Source: Cellulomonas sp. 73-92 (lineage in GTDB: Bacteria > Actinomycetota > Actinomycetes > Actinomycetales > Cellulomonadaceae). From it: a DNA stretch of 64,000 nucleotides. The notes under the pieces are model-generated. The model ran no database searches, was not told the origin of the DNA, and saw only the letters and a program-made list of their open reading frames with translations. The number at the start of each line of letters is the position of its first letter. Within the stretch, counting starts at the first letter, position 1. This document shows positions 24,104-32,974 of the stretch, one piece after another. The stretch lies in contig NZ_MKTH01000008.1 in NCBI RefSeq assembly GCF_001898175.1, positions 310,001-374,000 on the forward strand, given 5' to 3'. A program made the translations under genes and the position numbers.

Positions 24104-24141
24104 CAGGGGATCCTCAGGGCGCGGTCAGGGTGGAACCAGGG
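24104..24141. promoter_or_regulatory. Four CAGGG half-sites at exact 11-bp period
   Basis: CAGGG at 24104, 24115, 24126 and 24137: every step is exactly 11 bp, and the intervening bases differ, so this is not a simple tandem repeat. It lies between two divergent genes, 83 nt before the GIN-lipoprotein ATG. The format fits cooperative binding of an OmpR/PhoB-family regulator. Confidence 0.65.
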
Positions 24142-24224
24142 CGTCAACCGATGGCCGCCACCCCTGCGCATGAGGAGGATCGCCACCGTCAGCCATTCGC
24201 ACGCCGTCACTGGAGCCCACCGTC

Positions 24225-25001
24225 ATGACCCGCCGCATCCTGCTCGTGCCCCTCGCGCTCCTGGCCGCCGGTGCGCTCGCCGCCTGCTCGGTGTACGTCG
24301 ACACCCGCGGCCCGGCGCGCGGCCCGCAGACGACGCAGACCCGCACGGTGTCGGCCGTCACGGCGCTCGACCTCGGCGCGAGCGGCGACGTCCGGTTGTC
24401 CGTCGGTGAGCCGTCGCTGTCGATCACCGCCGGCCAGGACGTGCTGCCCGACCTGACCACGCAGGTGAAGGGCGACACCCTGGTCATCGACCTGGACCAC
24501 CGCTGGCGCGACCCGGGCCCGATCACCTACGACCTGACGCTGCCGGCGCTGTCATCCGTCACCCTGCGCGGCTCCGGGACCGTCACCGGCGACACCGCGG
24601 GCACCGGCGACGCCACGCTCGACCTGCGCGGTTCCGGGCGCATCGACCTGACCGCGCTCGACGCCGACGCCCTCCGCGTGAGCGTGGGCGGCTCGGGCGA
24701 GGTCCTCGTCGGCCAGGTCACGGCCGGCGGCACGGCGGTCGAGATCGCCGGGTCCGGGCACGTGCGGCTCGCGGGCCGGACCGGCACGCTCGACGCGTCG
24801 ATCCCCGGCAGCGGCGCAGCCGACCTCCAGGGCCTCGAGGCGCGCGACGTGCGCGCGAGCATCGCAGGGTCGGGTTCCGCGCACGTGGTGGCCACGGACT
24901 CCCTCGACGCCTCGATCGCCGGCTCCGGCGTCATCACGTACCAGGGCGACGCCCGCGTGACGTCGCACGTCAGCGGCTCGGGCGCCGTCACCCGCGGCTG
25001 A
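24225..25001 (+). CDS. GIN-domain (DUF2807) lipoprotein
   Basis: A 258-residue exported lipoprotein: signal MTRRILLVPLALLAAGALAAC with Cys21 after a clear LAAC-type lipobox. The rest (about 40-255) is a repetitive right-handed beta-helix of the GIN/DUF2807 head-domain type, recognisable by recurrent turns such as GASGDVRL, RGSGTVTG, RGSGRIDL, GGSGEVLV, AGSGHVRL, PGSGAADL, AGSGSAHV and SGSGAVTRG. Function is unknown; relatives are envelope-associated and often stress-controlled. The phased CAGGG array upstream may control it. Convergent with def. Confidence 0.88.
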   Translation: MTRRILLVPLALLAAGALAACSVYVDTRGPARGPQTTQTRTVSAVTALDLGASGDVRLSVGEPSLSITAGQDVLPDLTTQVKGDTLVIDLDHRWRDPGPITYDLTLPALSSVTLRGSGTVTGDTAGTGDATLDLRGSGRIDLTALDADALRVSVGGSGEVLVGQVTAGGTAVEIAGSGHVRLAGRTGTLDASIPGSGAADLQGLEARDVRASIAGSGSAHVVATDSLDASIAGSGVITYQGDARVTSHVSGSGAVTRG

Positions 25002-25019
25002 TCCGGCGCGCGCGGCGGC

Positions 25020-25586
25020 TCAGCCGACGGCCGCCAGGGTCCGCAGGTCGGCCTTGTCGACGTAGAGCGTGCCGCCCAGGTGGTCCGTCTCGTGCTGGAC
25101 GATCCGCGCCGGCCATCCGACGAGCTCCTCGTCGAGCGCCACGCCCCGCTCGTCGTGCCCGACGAGGTGCACACCACGGTGCCGCGCGACGACCGCCGCG
25201 TACCCGGGCACCGACAGGCAGCCCTCCTCGTGCCTCGCGAGCTCGTCGCCCACCGCCTCGTAGCGGGGGTTGACGAGCACGCGGAACGGCACCGGCACGC
25301 GCTCGCGGGACTCGTCGGCCAGCGGGTCCTCGACGACGGCGAGCGCCACGGACAGGCCCACCTGCGGCGCCGCAAGCCCGACACCGGGGGCGGCGCGCAT
25401 GGTGCGGTGCATGACGTCCAGCAGGGCGGCGAGCTCGTCGTCGGCCAGCTGGCCGTCGTACGGCAGGGTCACGGCGCGCAGCACCGGGTCGCCCGCGAGC
25501 ACGAGGGGGACGATGCCGCGCGCGTCCCGGGCGGCGAGGTCGACCAGCCGCAGCGCGCGCTCCCGGACGGCGTCGCCGCCGCTCAC
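25020..25586 (-). CDS. def: Peptide deformylase
   Basis: Removes the formyl group from nascent protein N-termini. In 188 residues the three motifs are complete: [18 protein letters not shown] (metal Cys) and QHETDHLGG (two metal His and catalytic Glu). Many actinobacteria have several deformylases; this one is tied to glmM by a GTGA overlap (start GTG 25586-25584, glmM stop 25585-25583), so it is translated with it. Downstream genes are convergent, so it ends the unit. Confidence 0.96.
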   Translation of the reverse strand: MSGGDAVRERALRLVDLAARDARGIVPLVLAGDPVLRAVTLPYDGQLADDELAALLDVMHRTMRAAPGVGLAAPQVGLSVALAVVEDPLADESRERVPVPFRVLVNPRYEAVGDELARHEEGCLSVPGYAAVVARHRGVHLVGHDERGVALDEELVGWPARIVQHETDHLGGTLYVDKADLRTLAAVG

Positions 25587-26929
25587 AGGGCCAGCCGGTC
25601 CCGCACCGCGCCGACGAGGGTGGCGGCCGCCCGGTCGGCCTCGTCCTGCGTGGCGGCCTCGACCATGACGCGCACGACCGGCTCGGTGCCGGAGGGGCGC
25701 AGGAGCACGCGGCCCGTGTCGCCGAGCGACGCCTCGACGTCGGCGATCGTCCGGGCCAGGGCCTCGTCGGCGGCCACGCGGGTGCGGTCGACGCCGGTCA
25801 CGTTGACGAGCGTCTGCGGGAGCCGCTCGACCACCGCGGCGAGCTCGGTGAGCGAGCGCCCGGTGGCGGCGACGCGCGCCGCGAGCTGCATCGCCGTGAG
25901 GATGCCGTCGCCGGTCGTGGCGTGCTCGGCCAGGATGATGTGCCCCGACTGCTCACCGCCCAGCGCGTAGCCGTTGGCGCGCATCGCCTCCAGCACGTAC
26001 CGGTCCCCCACGGCCGTGTCGACGGTCGTGATCCCCCGCGCCCGCATCGCCAGCCGCAGCCCCAGGTTGCTCATGACCGTGATGACGAGGGTGTCGTGCA
26101 CCAGCTCGCCCCGCTCGTGCAGCGCGAGGGCGAGGACGCCCATGATCTGGTCGCCGTCGATGAGCACGCCGTCCGGACCCACCGCCAGGCACCGGTCCGC
26201 GTCGCCGTCGAACGCCACGCCGAAGTCGGCGCCGGCCGCGACGGTGAACGCCTGCAGCTGCTCCGGGTGGGTGGACCCGGCCCGGTCGTTGATGTTCCGG
26301 CCGTCGGGCGCGGCGTTGATGACCAGCACCTCCGCGCCGGCGGCGCGCAGCGCGGCGGGCCCCACCTCGGACGCGGCGCCGTTCGCGCAGTCCATCGCGA
26401 TGCGCAGGCCGGACAGGTCCGTGTCGATGGTCCCGACGAGGTGCTGGACGTAGTGGCGGGCCGCCCGCGCCGGGTCGCTCGTCACGCGACCGACCTCCGC
26501 GCCCGTCGGGCGCTCCCAGCCCTCGCCACGGTGCGTCTCGATGGCGTCCTCGAGCACGTCGTCCAGCTTGTGGCCGCCACGGGCGAGGAACTTGATCCCG
26601 TTGTCGGGCATGGGGTTGTGCGACGCCGACAGCACCACGCCGAGGTCGACGCCGTACTCGGCGGTGAGGAACGCGACGGCGGGCGTCGGCAGGACGCCGA
26701 CGATCTCGACGTCCACGCCGGCGGACGCCAGCCCGGCGACCACGGCCGCGGACAGGAACTCTCCCGAGGCGCGGGGGTCGCGCCCGACGACCGCGCGCGG
26801 CCGCCCCTGGAACGCGCCGCTCGTGCCGAGCACGCGAGCCGCCGCCACCGACAGGTCGAGCGCCAGCTCGGCGGTGACGTCCCGGTTCGCCAGGCCCCGC
26901 ACCCCGTCGGTGCCGAACAGTCGCGCCAC
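25583..26929 (-). CDS. glmM: Phosphoglucosamine mutase
   Basis: Converts glucosamine-6-phosphate to the 1-phosphate on the way to UDP-GlcNAc. 448 residues with the phosphoserine loop [10 protein letters not shown] (active Ser103), metal loop DGDADR, GGEQSGH and phosphate loop RPSGTEP. It starts with GTG, preceded by AGGAGG at 5 nt, and reads [12 protein letters not shown]. It follows rpsI after a strong hairpin (26953-26987), so it depends on read-through or on a promoter inside that short gap. Overlaps def by 4 nt. Confidence 0.97.
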   Translation of the reverse strand: MARLFGTDGVRGLANRDVTAELALDLSVAAARVLGTSGAFQGRPRAVVGRDPRASGEFLSAAVVAGLASAGVDVEIVGVLPTPAVAFLTAEYGVDLGVVLSASHNPMPDNGIKFLARGGHKLDDVLEDAIETHRGEGWERPTGAEVGRVTSDPARAARHYVQHLVGTIDTDLSGLRIAMDCANGAASEVGPAALRAAGAEVLVINAAPDGRNINDRAGSTHPEQLQAFTVAAGADFGVAFDGDADRCLAVGPDGVLIDGDQIMGVLALALHERGELVHDTLVITVMSNLGLRLAMRARGITTVDTAVGDRYVLEAMRANGYALGGEQSGHIILAEHATTGDGILTAMQLAARVAATGRSLTELAAVVERLPQTLVNVTGVDRTRVAADEALARTIADVEASLGDTGRVLLRPSGTEPVVRVMVEAATQDEADRAAATLVGAVRDRLAL

Positions 26930-26952
26930 GGAAACCTCCTGCGAAGAACGGA

Positions 26953-26987
26953 ACGGCCCCGTGGACTGTAGTCGTCCACGGGGCCGT
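26953..26987 (-). terminator. Hairpin between rpsI and glmM
   Basis: ACGGCCCCGTGGAC and its exact complement form a 14-bp stem with a 7-nt loop, 15 nt after the rpsI stop. On the minus strand it is followed by a T-rich GTTCCGTTCTTC. It fits a terminator or attenuator; only 23 nt remain to the glmM start. Confidence 0.75.
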
Positions 26988-27002
26988 CGGCCGACCCGAG
27001 GG

Positions 27003-27491
27003 TCAGCGCTTGGAGTACTGCGGCGCCTTGCGGGCCTTCTTGAGGCCGGCCTTCTTGCGCTCGACGACGCGCGCGTCGCGGGTCAGGAAGCCTGCCTTCT
27101 TCAGCGCGGGGCGGTTGTGCTCGGCGTCGATCGCGTTCAGCGCGCGGGCGATGCCCAGGCGCAGCGCGCCCGCCTGGCCGGTGACGCCACCGCCGTTGAT
27201 GCGGGCGACGACGTCGAAGCGACCCTCGACGTCGACCAGCTTGAACGGCGAGTTGACGAGCTGCTGGTGCAGCTTGTTCGGGAAGTAGTCCTCGAGCGTG
27301 CGGCCGTTGATCGTCCACGTGCCGGTGCCCGGCACGAGGCGGACACGGGCGACGGCCTCCTTGCGGCGGCCGAGCGCGCGGCCCGGAGCGGTGAGCGACT
27401 GGCCGCGGCCGGTGACCGGCGCGGTCTCGCTGGTGTAGGTGGTGGGCGTCTGCTCGCCCTCGACGTACTCGTCGGTTGTGGTCTCGGCCAC
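27003..27491 (-). CDS. rpsI: 30S ribosomal protein S9
   Basis: Head protein of the small subunit whose C-terminal KR tail touches P-site tRNA. The conserved domain occupies about 30-162, with [14 protein letters not shown] at its start, [19 protein letters not shown] in the middle and QYSKR at the end. An acidic, threonine-rich N-terminal extension of about 28 residues precedes it, as in many actinobacteria. I choose the GTG at 27491, which follows GAGGAACCCC, over more upstream codons. Co-transcribed with rplM 32 nt upstream. Confidence 0.95.
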   Translation of the reverse strand: MAETTTDEYVEGEQTPTTYTSETAPVTGRGQSLTAPGRALGRRKEAVARVRLVPGTGTWTINGRTLEDYFPNKLHQQLVNSPFKLVDVEGRFDVVARINGGGVTGQAGALRLGIARALNAIDAEHNRPALKKAGFLTRDARVVERKKAGLKKARKAPQYSKR

Positions 27492-27523
27492 GGGGTTCCT
27501 CGGTTCCTCGTCCTCGCAGCGGC

Positions 27524-27973
27524 TCACGCCTGCTGCGACACCTGGGTGAGCTCGTAGGGCTTCGGCTGCTGCGCAGCGTGCGGGTGCTCGGGGCCTGCGT
27601 AGACCTTGAGCTTGCCGAGCTGCTGGCGGCCGAGCGTGGTCTTCGGGACCATTCCCGCCACGGCCTTCTCGATGACGCGCTCGGGGTGCTTGGCCAGCAG
27701 GTCCGCGTAGCGGATCGCCTTGAGGCCGCCCGGGTAGCCCGAGTGGCGGTAGGCGAGCTTGGTGTCGGCCTTGGTGCCGGTCAGCGCGATCTTCGCCGCG
27801 TTGACGACGATGACGAAGTCACCGTTGTCGACGTGCGGGGCGAACGTGGGCTTGTGCTTGCCACGCAGCAGCGTGGCGATGTGGGATGCCAGGCGGCCGA
27901 GGACGACATCGGTCGCGTCGATGACGTACCAGGTCTTCTCGACGTCACCGGGCTTCGGGGTGTACGTGCGCAC
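27524..27973 (-). CDS. rplM: 50S ribosomal protein L13
   Basis: Early-assembly protein of the large subunit (149 residues). [45 protein letters not shown] and [26 protein letters not shown], read as separate blocks, are the family signature. The start is a GTG at 27973 with AGAAGG 9 nt upstream. The first gene of the rplM-rpsI operon; a good promoter lies at 28144-28173 with a leader of about 165 nt. Confidence 0.96.
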   Translation of the reverse strand: MRTYTPKPGDVEKTWYVIDATDVVLGRLASHIATLLRGKHKPTFAPHVDNGDFVIVVNAAKIALTGTKADTKLAYRHSGYPGGLKAIRYADLLAKHPERVIEKAVAGMVPKTTLGRQQLGKLKVYAGPEHPHAAQQPKPYELTQVSQQA

Positions 27974-28143
27974 GGGTGTGGGCCTTCTCGTCGTGTGTCG
28001 GTACCTCGGGCGGCGGCGTGAGCCGGCCACCCGGGGTGGGCTGTCGGGGCGTCTGCCGGTGAGTGGGATCGCACCGGTGTCGCAGTCGGCTCGCGGTGGT
28101 GAGAAGTCACCGGTGCTCGGCAGCGGACGCACAACGACAGACC
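27974..28143 (-). other. Untranslated leader of rplM-rpsI
   Basis: No gene seen. The stretch between the predicted promoter and rplM contains several ACCGGT-containing palindromes (near 28072-28077 and 28109-28114) that could pair in the leader RNA. A regulatory role is not shown. Confidence 0.4.
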
Positions 28144-28173
28144 AGGGTACCTGGGCGGGGTTTGAACGGTCAA
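28144..28173 (-). promoter_or_regulatory. Promoter of the rplM-rpsI operon
   Basis: Minus strand: TTGACC (28173-28168), 18-nt spacer, TACCCT (28149-28144), a near-consensus vegetative promoter. It lies just past the 3' end of the ArgP-like gene. TTTGA-ACGG-TCAAA also makes the -35 region palindromic (28161-28174). Confidence 0.65.
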
Positions 28174-28178
28174 AACGC

Positions 28179-29090
28179 TCACGCGCGCGAGGGCGGACGG
28201 GCGGACGACCCCGGGGACGACGAGGCCACGGGGCGCAGGGCGGCGGCCGCCGCGGCGACGACGCGGCCGGTGAGGTCGTCGAGCAGCGCCGCCCGCACCG
28301 ACCAGCGCTGCCAGTACAGGGCGACGTCGAGCCAGCGGCCGGGCGCCAGGTCGACGAGCGTCCCGGCCAGCGCGAAGGCGTCCGCCTCGTGCTCGGAGAC
28401 CATGCCCCAGCCGAGCCCGTCGGCGATCACGGCGACGTAGGCGGGGTGCGACGGGACGTGGTGCTCGGGGCCGAGCTCGGGCTGCCCGACGAAGCGGCGC
28501 TGCAGCATGTCGTCCGCCGCGAACGCCACCACGGGCGCGGCGGTCCACGCCGCGGCCGCGCCCTCGCCGAACCACCGCGCCGCGAACGCGGGTGACGCCA
28601 TCGCGCGGTAGCGCATCGCGCCGAGCGGGCGCACCCGGCAGCCCTGCACCGGGGCCGCGTCGGCGGTGACGGCGGCCATGACGACGCCGTCCCGCAGCAG
28701 CTGGGCGGTGCGGTCCTGGTCCTCGCGGTGCAGGTCGATCACCAGGTGGTCCCCGAGGCCGGTGAGCGCGGCCGGGAACCACGTCGCGAGGGAGTCGGCG
28801 TTGACCGCGACCCCGACGCGGACCGGCCCCGCGCCCAGCCCCAGCGCGGCGGTGGCGTCGGCGTCGAGCGCGGCCAGCTGGTGGGCGAGGCGCACCAGCT
28901 CGGCTCCTGCGGACGTTGCCCGGCACGGCCGCGTGCGGAGCACGAGCACCTGGCCCGCCTGCTGCTCCAGGGCGCGCACGCGCTGGCTCACCGCGGACGG
29001 CGTCAGGTGCAGCGCCGCCGCGGCGGCGTCGAACGTGCCGGCCTCCACGACGGCCGCGAGGGCCTCGAGCTGCGCCGGGTCGAACTTCAT
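28179..29090 (-). CDS. LysR-family regulator, ArgP/LysG type
   Basis: A 303-residue LysR-type regulator. The N-terminal helix-turn-helix region is [20 protein letters not shown] and [46 protein letters not shown] and [10 protein letters not shown] match the ArgP/LysG effector-domain pattern that senses lysine or arginine. Divergent from a LysE-type exporter gene 71 bp away, exactly the lysG-lysE arrangement of Corynebacterium, so it should activate the exporter when basic amino acids accumulate. The C-terminus is an Ala/Ser/Pro-rich tail of about 20 residues. Confidence 0.92.
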   Translation of the reverse strand: MKFDPAQLEALAAVVEAGTFDAAAAALHLTPSAVSQRVRALEQQAGQVLVLRTRPCRATSAGAELVRLAHQLAALDADATAALGLGAGPVRVGVAVNADSLATWFPAALTGLGDHLVIDLHREDQDRTAQLLRDGVVMAAVTADAAPVQGCRVRPLGAMRYRAMASPAFAARWFGEGAAAAWTAAPVVAFAADDMLQRRFVGQPELGPEHHVPSHPAYVAVIADGLGWGMVSEHEADAFALAGTLVDLAPGRWLDVALYWQRWSVRAALLDDLTGRVVAAAAAALRPVASSSPGSSARPPSRA

Positions 29091-29148
29091 GCAGTCACGC
29101 TACAGGTCCGACAGAAACATGAACTGGCCTTCAGATCCGGCCTCGACC

Positions 29149-29154
29149 TAGGGT
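29149..29154 (+). promoter_or_regulatory. Putative -10 box for leaderless lysE
   Basis: TAGGGT, 7 nt before the lysE GTG at 29162, without a Shine-Dalgarno. The 71-bp divergent region should also hold the ArgP/LysG operator, which I cannot delimit. Confidence 0.45.
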
Positions 29155-29161
29155 CCCGAGC

Positions 29162-29776
29162 GTGGTCGTCCTCCAGGGCCTGCTCGCCGGCCTCTCGCTC
29201 ATCGTCGCCATCGGCGCCCAGAACGCCTTCGTCCTGCGGCAGGGCCTGCGCGGCGAGCACGTGGGCGCCGTGGTCGCCGTCTGCACCGGGGCCGACCTGG
29301 TGCTCATCGGCGCCGGCACCGCCGGGCTCGGCGCGCTCGTCGGCGGGCACCCCGCCGCCCTGGCCGTGGCGCGCTTCGCGGGCGCCGCGCTCCTCGTCGT
29401 GCTCGGCGCGGCCGCCGTGCGCCGGGCGCTGCGGCCCGGGCGCCTCGACCCCGCGACCGACGCACCCGCGCCGGTGCGCACGGTGCTGGCCACCACGCTC
29501 GGGCTCACCTTCCTCAACCCGCACGTGTACCTCGACACGGTGCTGCTGCTCGGCGCGATGGCCGCGCAGCACGGCGCCCTCCGGTGGGGGTTCGCCGCCG
29601 GCGCGGGCGCGGCGAGCGCGCTGTGGTTCACCGGCCTCGGCTTCGGCGCCGCTCGCCTGCGCCCCCTGCTGGCACGGCCCGGGGCGTGGCGCGTGCTGGA
29701 CCTCGCGGTGGCCGCCGTGATGCTCGTGCTCGCCGCCCGGCTGGCACTCCTCGCACCCGCCCTGACCACCGCCTGA
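29162..29776 (+). CDS. lysE: LysE/ArgO-family amino-acid exporter
   Basis: A 204-residue inner-membrane exporter for lysine and/or arginine. It has about six hydrophobic helices, the early motif SLIVAIGAQNAFVLRQGLRGEH (read as SLIVAIGAQNAF then VLRQGLRG), CTGADLVLIGAG, and TFLNPHVYLDTVLL, which are the defining LysE family blocks. It is divergent from the ArgP/LysG-type regulator. The final codons overlap the phased CCTGAC array that lies upstream of the mannosyltransferase gene. Confidence 0.93.
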   Translation: MVVLQGLLAGLSLIVAIGAQNAFVLRQGLRGEHVGAVVAVCTGADLVLIGAGTAGLGALVGGHPAALAVARFAGAALLVVLGAAAVRRALRPGRLDPATDAPAPVRTVLATTLGLTFLNPHVYLDTVLLLGAMAAQHGALRWGFAAGAGAASALWFTGLGFGAARLRPLLARPGAWRVLDLAVAAVMLVLAARLALLAPALTTA

Positions 29777-29799
29777 CGGCACCTTGACCCGCCCCTGAC
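29761..29799. promoter_or_regulatory. Phased CCTGAC array upstream of mptB-like gene
   Basis: CCTGAC at 29761, 29772, a variant CTTGAC at 29783 and CCTGAC at 29794: all steps are 11 bp. It starts inside the last codons of lysE and ends 132 nt before the mannosyltransferase ATG. Its reverse complement is GTCAGG, so it carries the same (T)CAGG core as the arrays at 23272 and 24104. Confidence 0.6.
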
Positions 29800-29931
29800 C
29801 TGCGCGTGAGCAGTCGAAGACCTGGGTCGGCCCGATTCGCTCCGGGCCTCGCGGACCGGTACCGTCGGACGGTCGGGGTCATCGGCGGACGGCAAGGGGA
29901 CCGCCCGGCCGGCCGCGACCGAGAGGACTGC

Positions 29932-31434
29932 ATGAGCGTCGATCGCCTCGTGCGGACCGCGACGCGAGGGCGCACCGCGATCACATCCGCATCCACCGCG
30001 GTGCTGGCGGGTTCCGCCGGCGCGGCGATCGTCGTCGTCCTCGTCCTGGTCGCGTCCCGTACGGGTGTGCCGCAGGCCGTCACGCTGCCGCAGTGGTGGG
30101 GCGCCTGGCCCACGGGTACGGCGTACCGGGCCGAGTGGAGCTTCGCGGTCGTCGGCGTGATCACCGCACTGTGCATCGTGTGGGCGCACCTGGCGCGCAC
30201 CTGGATGCGCGCCGGTGCACGGCTCCCCCGGCTGCGGTCGATCCTCCTGGTGGCCGTCGCCTGGGCCACGCCGTTCACGCTCGCCGGACCCATCGGCAGC
30301 CTCGACGTCCAGAGCTACGCCGCGGTCGGCCGCCTCGCCGAGATCGGCATGAACCCCTACGCGTTCGGCCCCAACTGGCTGCACGGCCCGTACGAGTCGT
30401 TCGCGACGGCCGTCAGCAGCGAGTGGCAGTACTCGCCCAGCCCCTACGGCCCGCTGCAGGTGGTGCTCCTGCGCGAGCTCGCGGCCGCCGCCGGGGCCCA
30501 CGTCGGCCTCGCGGTGCTGCTCATCCGCGCCGTGGCGGTGTTCGGGCTGGCGGCCGCCGTCGTGCTGGCCGTCGAGGCCACGCCGCTGCGCGAGCGGGCG
30601 TCCGTGCTCGTCCTCGTCGCCCTCAACCCGTTGCTTCTGGTGCACGTCGTCTCCGGCGCGCACCTCGACGTGCTCGTCGGCGCGATGGCGGTGGCGGTGG
30701 TGCTCCTCGTCCGCCGCGGGCTGCCGACCGTCGCCATGGTCGTCGCCGTCGTGGCGTGCATGCTCAAGCTGCCGGGCCTGGTGCTCATCGGGTATGTCGG
30801 GCTCGACGTGCTGCGCCGCACGGATCCGGAGGCGCTGCGGCGGCGGCTCGCGCAGGTGCTCGGCGCCGCCGGCGGAACCGTGCTGGCGACGGTCGCGCTT
30901 GTGCCGGACGCGTTCGGCTGGGTCGGCGCGCTGTCCGTCCCCGGCCAGATCAAGAGCGGGCTGACGCCCAGCACGTGGCTGGCCTGGATCCTCGAGGCAG
31001 TCTCCGGGGTCGACACCCACAGCATGGGCGCCACGACGACCGTCGCCCGCCTGGTGGTGGCCGGGGCCGGGGCGCTCGTCGCCGCACGGCTGCTGTGGTA
31101 CGCCACCGAGGGCCCCGAGCGGGCCGCCTACTTCGGCGTCGGCTGGGCCCTCATGGCCGTCGCGTTCTCCGGCCCGACGACCTACCCCTGGTACCTGACG
31201 TGGGGCCTCTTCGTGGCCGCGGTCGGGAGCCGGAACCGCGGCCGGCTGGTGCTGCTCGCGCTGTCGGTCGCGTACACCCTGCTCGGCGCGTGGGGCGGGG
31301 GCGGGGCCCACAACGTCGGAGTGCTCGTCATGCTCGGGGCGTTCGCCGTGAGCGGCGTCGTCGTGTGGCGCACCGGCCGCCGCCTCGTCGGCAGGCAGGC
31401 GCCCGCACCGTCGCGGGCGACCGTCGACGCCTGA
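29932..31434 (+). CDS. MptB-like alpha-1,6-mannosyltransferase (polyprenol-phosphate-mannose dependent)
   Basis: A 500-residue GT-C fold integral membrane glycosyltransferase with roughly 12-13 hydrophobic helices. The catalytic-type acidic residue is in the first external loop, GSLDVQSYAAVGRL, followed by GMNPYAFGP and QYSPSPYGPLQ, then NPLLLVHVVSGAHLD and PTTYPWYLTWGL, which match MptB-type enzymes that extend lipomannan or related glycolipids using polyprenol-phosphate-mannose. The exact product here is inferred. GAGAGGA lies before the ATG at 29932. A CCTGAC array is upstream. Confidence 0.85.
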   Translation: MSVDRLVRTATRGRTAITSASTAVLAGSAGAAIVVVLVLVASRTGVPQAVTLPQWWGAWPTGTAYRAEWSFAVVGVITALCIVWAHLARTWMRAGARLPRLRSILLVAVAWATPFTLAGPIGSLDVQSYAAVGRLAEIGMNPYAFGPNWLHGPYESFATAVSSEWQYSPSPYGPLQVVLLRELAAAAGAHVGLAVLLIRAVAVFGLAAAVVLAVEATPLRERASVLVLVALNPLLLVHVVSGAHLDVLVGAMAVAVVLLVRRGLPTVAMVVAVVACMLKLPGLVLIGYVGLDVLRRTDPEALRRRLAQVLGAAGGTVLATVALVPDAFGWVGALSVPGQIKSGLTPSTWLAWILEAVSGVDTHSMGATTTVARLVVAGAGALVAARLLWYATEGPERAAYFGVGWALMAVAFSGPTTYPWYLTWGLFVAAVGSRNRGRLVLLALSVAYTLLGAWGGGGAHNVGVLVMLGAFAVSGVVVWRTGRRLVGRQAPAPSRATVDA

Positions 31435-31481
31435 TCCGCGGGCTTGACCTGTCTACGGCTTCACGGCCGACGCTCGTCGGC

Positions 31482-31931
31482 ATGGCCACCACGACACGAG
31501 CCGCCCGCACGGCGGTCGACATCACCTTCACCCTCGACGCCGCCCCGGAGCGGGTGTTCCCGCTCCTGTGCCCGGTCGTCGAGTACGACTGGATCCCCGA
31601 CTGGCGGTGCACGATGGTCCACAGCACCAGCGGCGTCGCCGAGCTGGGCTGCGTGTTCCTCCGCGAGGGAGAGACGTGGATCACGACCCGCTACGAGCCG
31701 CCGACCCGGATCGACTACGCGATCTTCGTCCCGGGCGGGTCGGTGGGGATGCTCGAGTTCACGCTGACGCCCGTCGGGGCGGGCACGCGGGTGGACCTGG
31801 CGAGCACGACGACGGCGACCCGCCCGGGCGCGCCCGCGCACGGCACGGAGCAGGAGCGCCGCGCGCTGTGGGACCTGCGGCGCCGCCAGCTGGAGCACTA
31901 CCTGCGGACGGGGACGATGCTGCCGGCGTGA
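31482..31931 (+). CDS. SRPBCC-family protein
   Basis: A 149-residue START/Bet v 1 fold protein: VDITFTLDAAPERVFPLLCPVVEYDW (as consecutive segments) is the first strand and helices, WRCTMVHS and GCVFLREGETWITTRYEPPTRIDYAIF the sheet, and the C-terminal helix is RRALWDLRRRQLEHYL. Ligand unknown. Its stop overlaps the start of a MerR-type regulator (GTGA), so both are made together; the pair probably forms an autoregulated unit. A TTGACC at 31444-31449 may be a -35 element. Confidence 0.82.
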   Translation: MATTTRAARTAVDITFTLDAAPERVFPLLCPVVEYDWIPDWRCTMVHSTSGVAELGCVFLREGETWITTRYEPPTRIDYAIFVPGGSVGMLEFTLTPVGAGTRVDLASTTTATRPGAPAHGTEQERRALWDLRRRQLEHYLRTGTMLPA

Positions 31932-32446
31932 CCGTCGGCCGGCTCGCCGCCCGCTTCGGCCTGTCGCGCACCACCCTCCTCTACTACGACCGCCTCGGCC
32001 TCCTGCAGCCGCAGCGGTCGTCGGCCGGGTACCGCCGCTACGGCCCGGCCGACGTCGCCCGCCTCGCCGCGATCTGCCGACTGCGGGCGGCCGGGCTGCC
32101 GCTCGAGGCGATCGGTCGCCTGCTGTCCTCCCCCACGCCCGACCTCGTCGAGGCGCTGGCGGTGCGCCTGACGGTGCTCGACGACGAGATCGGCCGGCTC
32201 CGCGACCAGCAGCGCGTCATCCTCACGGCGCTGGCGGGCGGCCAGGGCGCCGGGCGCCGCTGGACGCCGGACCGCGCCACCCTCGTCGCGCTCCTCGACC
32301 ACGCGGGGATGGCCGACGACCACCTGGCGTGGCACGCCGCGGCGGAGCGGGCCGACGGTCGCCTCCACCAGCTGCTGCTCGAGGCCCTCGATCTCACCGA
32401 CGACGAGATCGCGGCGCTCCGCTCGCACCTCCGTGACCAGGCCTGA
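31928..32446 (+). CDS. MerR-family transcriptional regulator
   Basis: A 172-residue regulator. The N-terminal winged helix is VGRLAARFGLSRTTLLYYDRLGLL followed by PQRSSAGYRRYGPADVARLAAI (both read in pieces), the standard MerR signature; a coiled-coil helix (about 90-110) gives the dimer. The C-terminal part (about 115-172) is a helical domain with no metal-binding cysteines, so it is not a metal sensor. Overlaps the SRPBCC gene by 4 nt (GTGA), which suggests the small ligand-binding protein is its target or partner. Confidence 0.9.
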   Translation: MTVGRLAARFGLSRTTLLYYDRLGLLQPQRSSAGYRRYGPADVARLAAICRLRAAGLPLEAIGRLLSSPTPDLVEALAVRLTVLDDEIGRLRDQQRVILTALAGGQGAGRRWTPDRATLVALLDHAGMADDHLAWHAAAERADGRLHQLLLEALDLTDDEIAALRSHLRDQA

Positions 32447-32500
32447 CCTGCCCCCCGGCGCGCGGTGGCGGCCCGCCGCCGCCGGTGCCACGGTGGAGCC

Positions 32501-32950
32501 ATGACGGAAGAGACCCCGGCGACCAGCGCGGATCGCGAGCTCGGATCCGAGGGCGACGCCGATCAGCTGACCCGTGACGACATGCTGCTCGAGCGGGGCG
32601 TGGACGACCTGCTCGACGAGGGCTACTCCCCTCCCGAGCACGCGCGCAGCGCGCGCTGGGGCGAGACCCCGTGGGAGGAGGAGCACCGCGAGACGATCGA
32701 CCAGCGGCTCGCGCAGGAGGAGCCCGACATCTGGGACGCCCCCGAGGGCGTCTCCCCCGACCGCGAGCAGTACCGCGCGGGCCGGCTCGAGGAGGACGAC
32801 ACGGCCGTCGAGTCCGGCGGCACCGACACCTTCGCACACGACGTCGGCGTCTCCGGCGGCGCCGCGACCGCCGAGGAGGCGGCGGTGCACCTCGTTCCGG
32901 ACCCCGACTACGACGAGCCGCTCTACCGGGCGGACGACGAGCGCTCCTGA
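32501..32950 (+). CDS. DUF5709-like acidic protein
   Basis: A 149-residue very acidic soluble protein with the pattern LLERGVDDLLDEGYSPPEHARSA (in pieces) and EETIDQRLAQEEPD-like ETIDQRLAQEEPDIW, which I recall from the actinobacterial DUF5709 family. No signal or membrane segment. Function unknown. The ATG at 32501 follows GGTGGAG. Convergent with truA (24 nt between ends). Confidence 0.75.
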   Translation: MTEETPATSADRELGSEGDADQLTRDDMLLERGVDDLLDEGYSPPEHARSARWGETPWEEEHRETIDQRLAQEEPDIWDAPEGVSPDREQYRAGRLEEDDTAVESGGTDTFAHDVGVSGGAATAEEAAVHLVPDPDYDEPLYRADDERS

Positions 32951-32974
32951 CCGGGCGCGGCCGCCGGCCGACCG

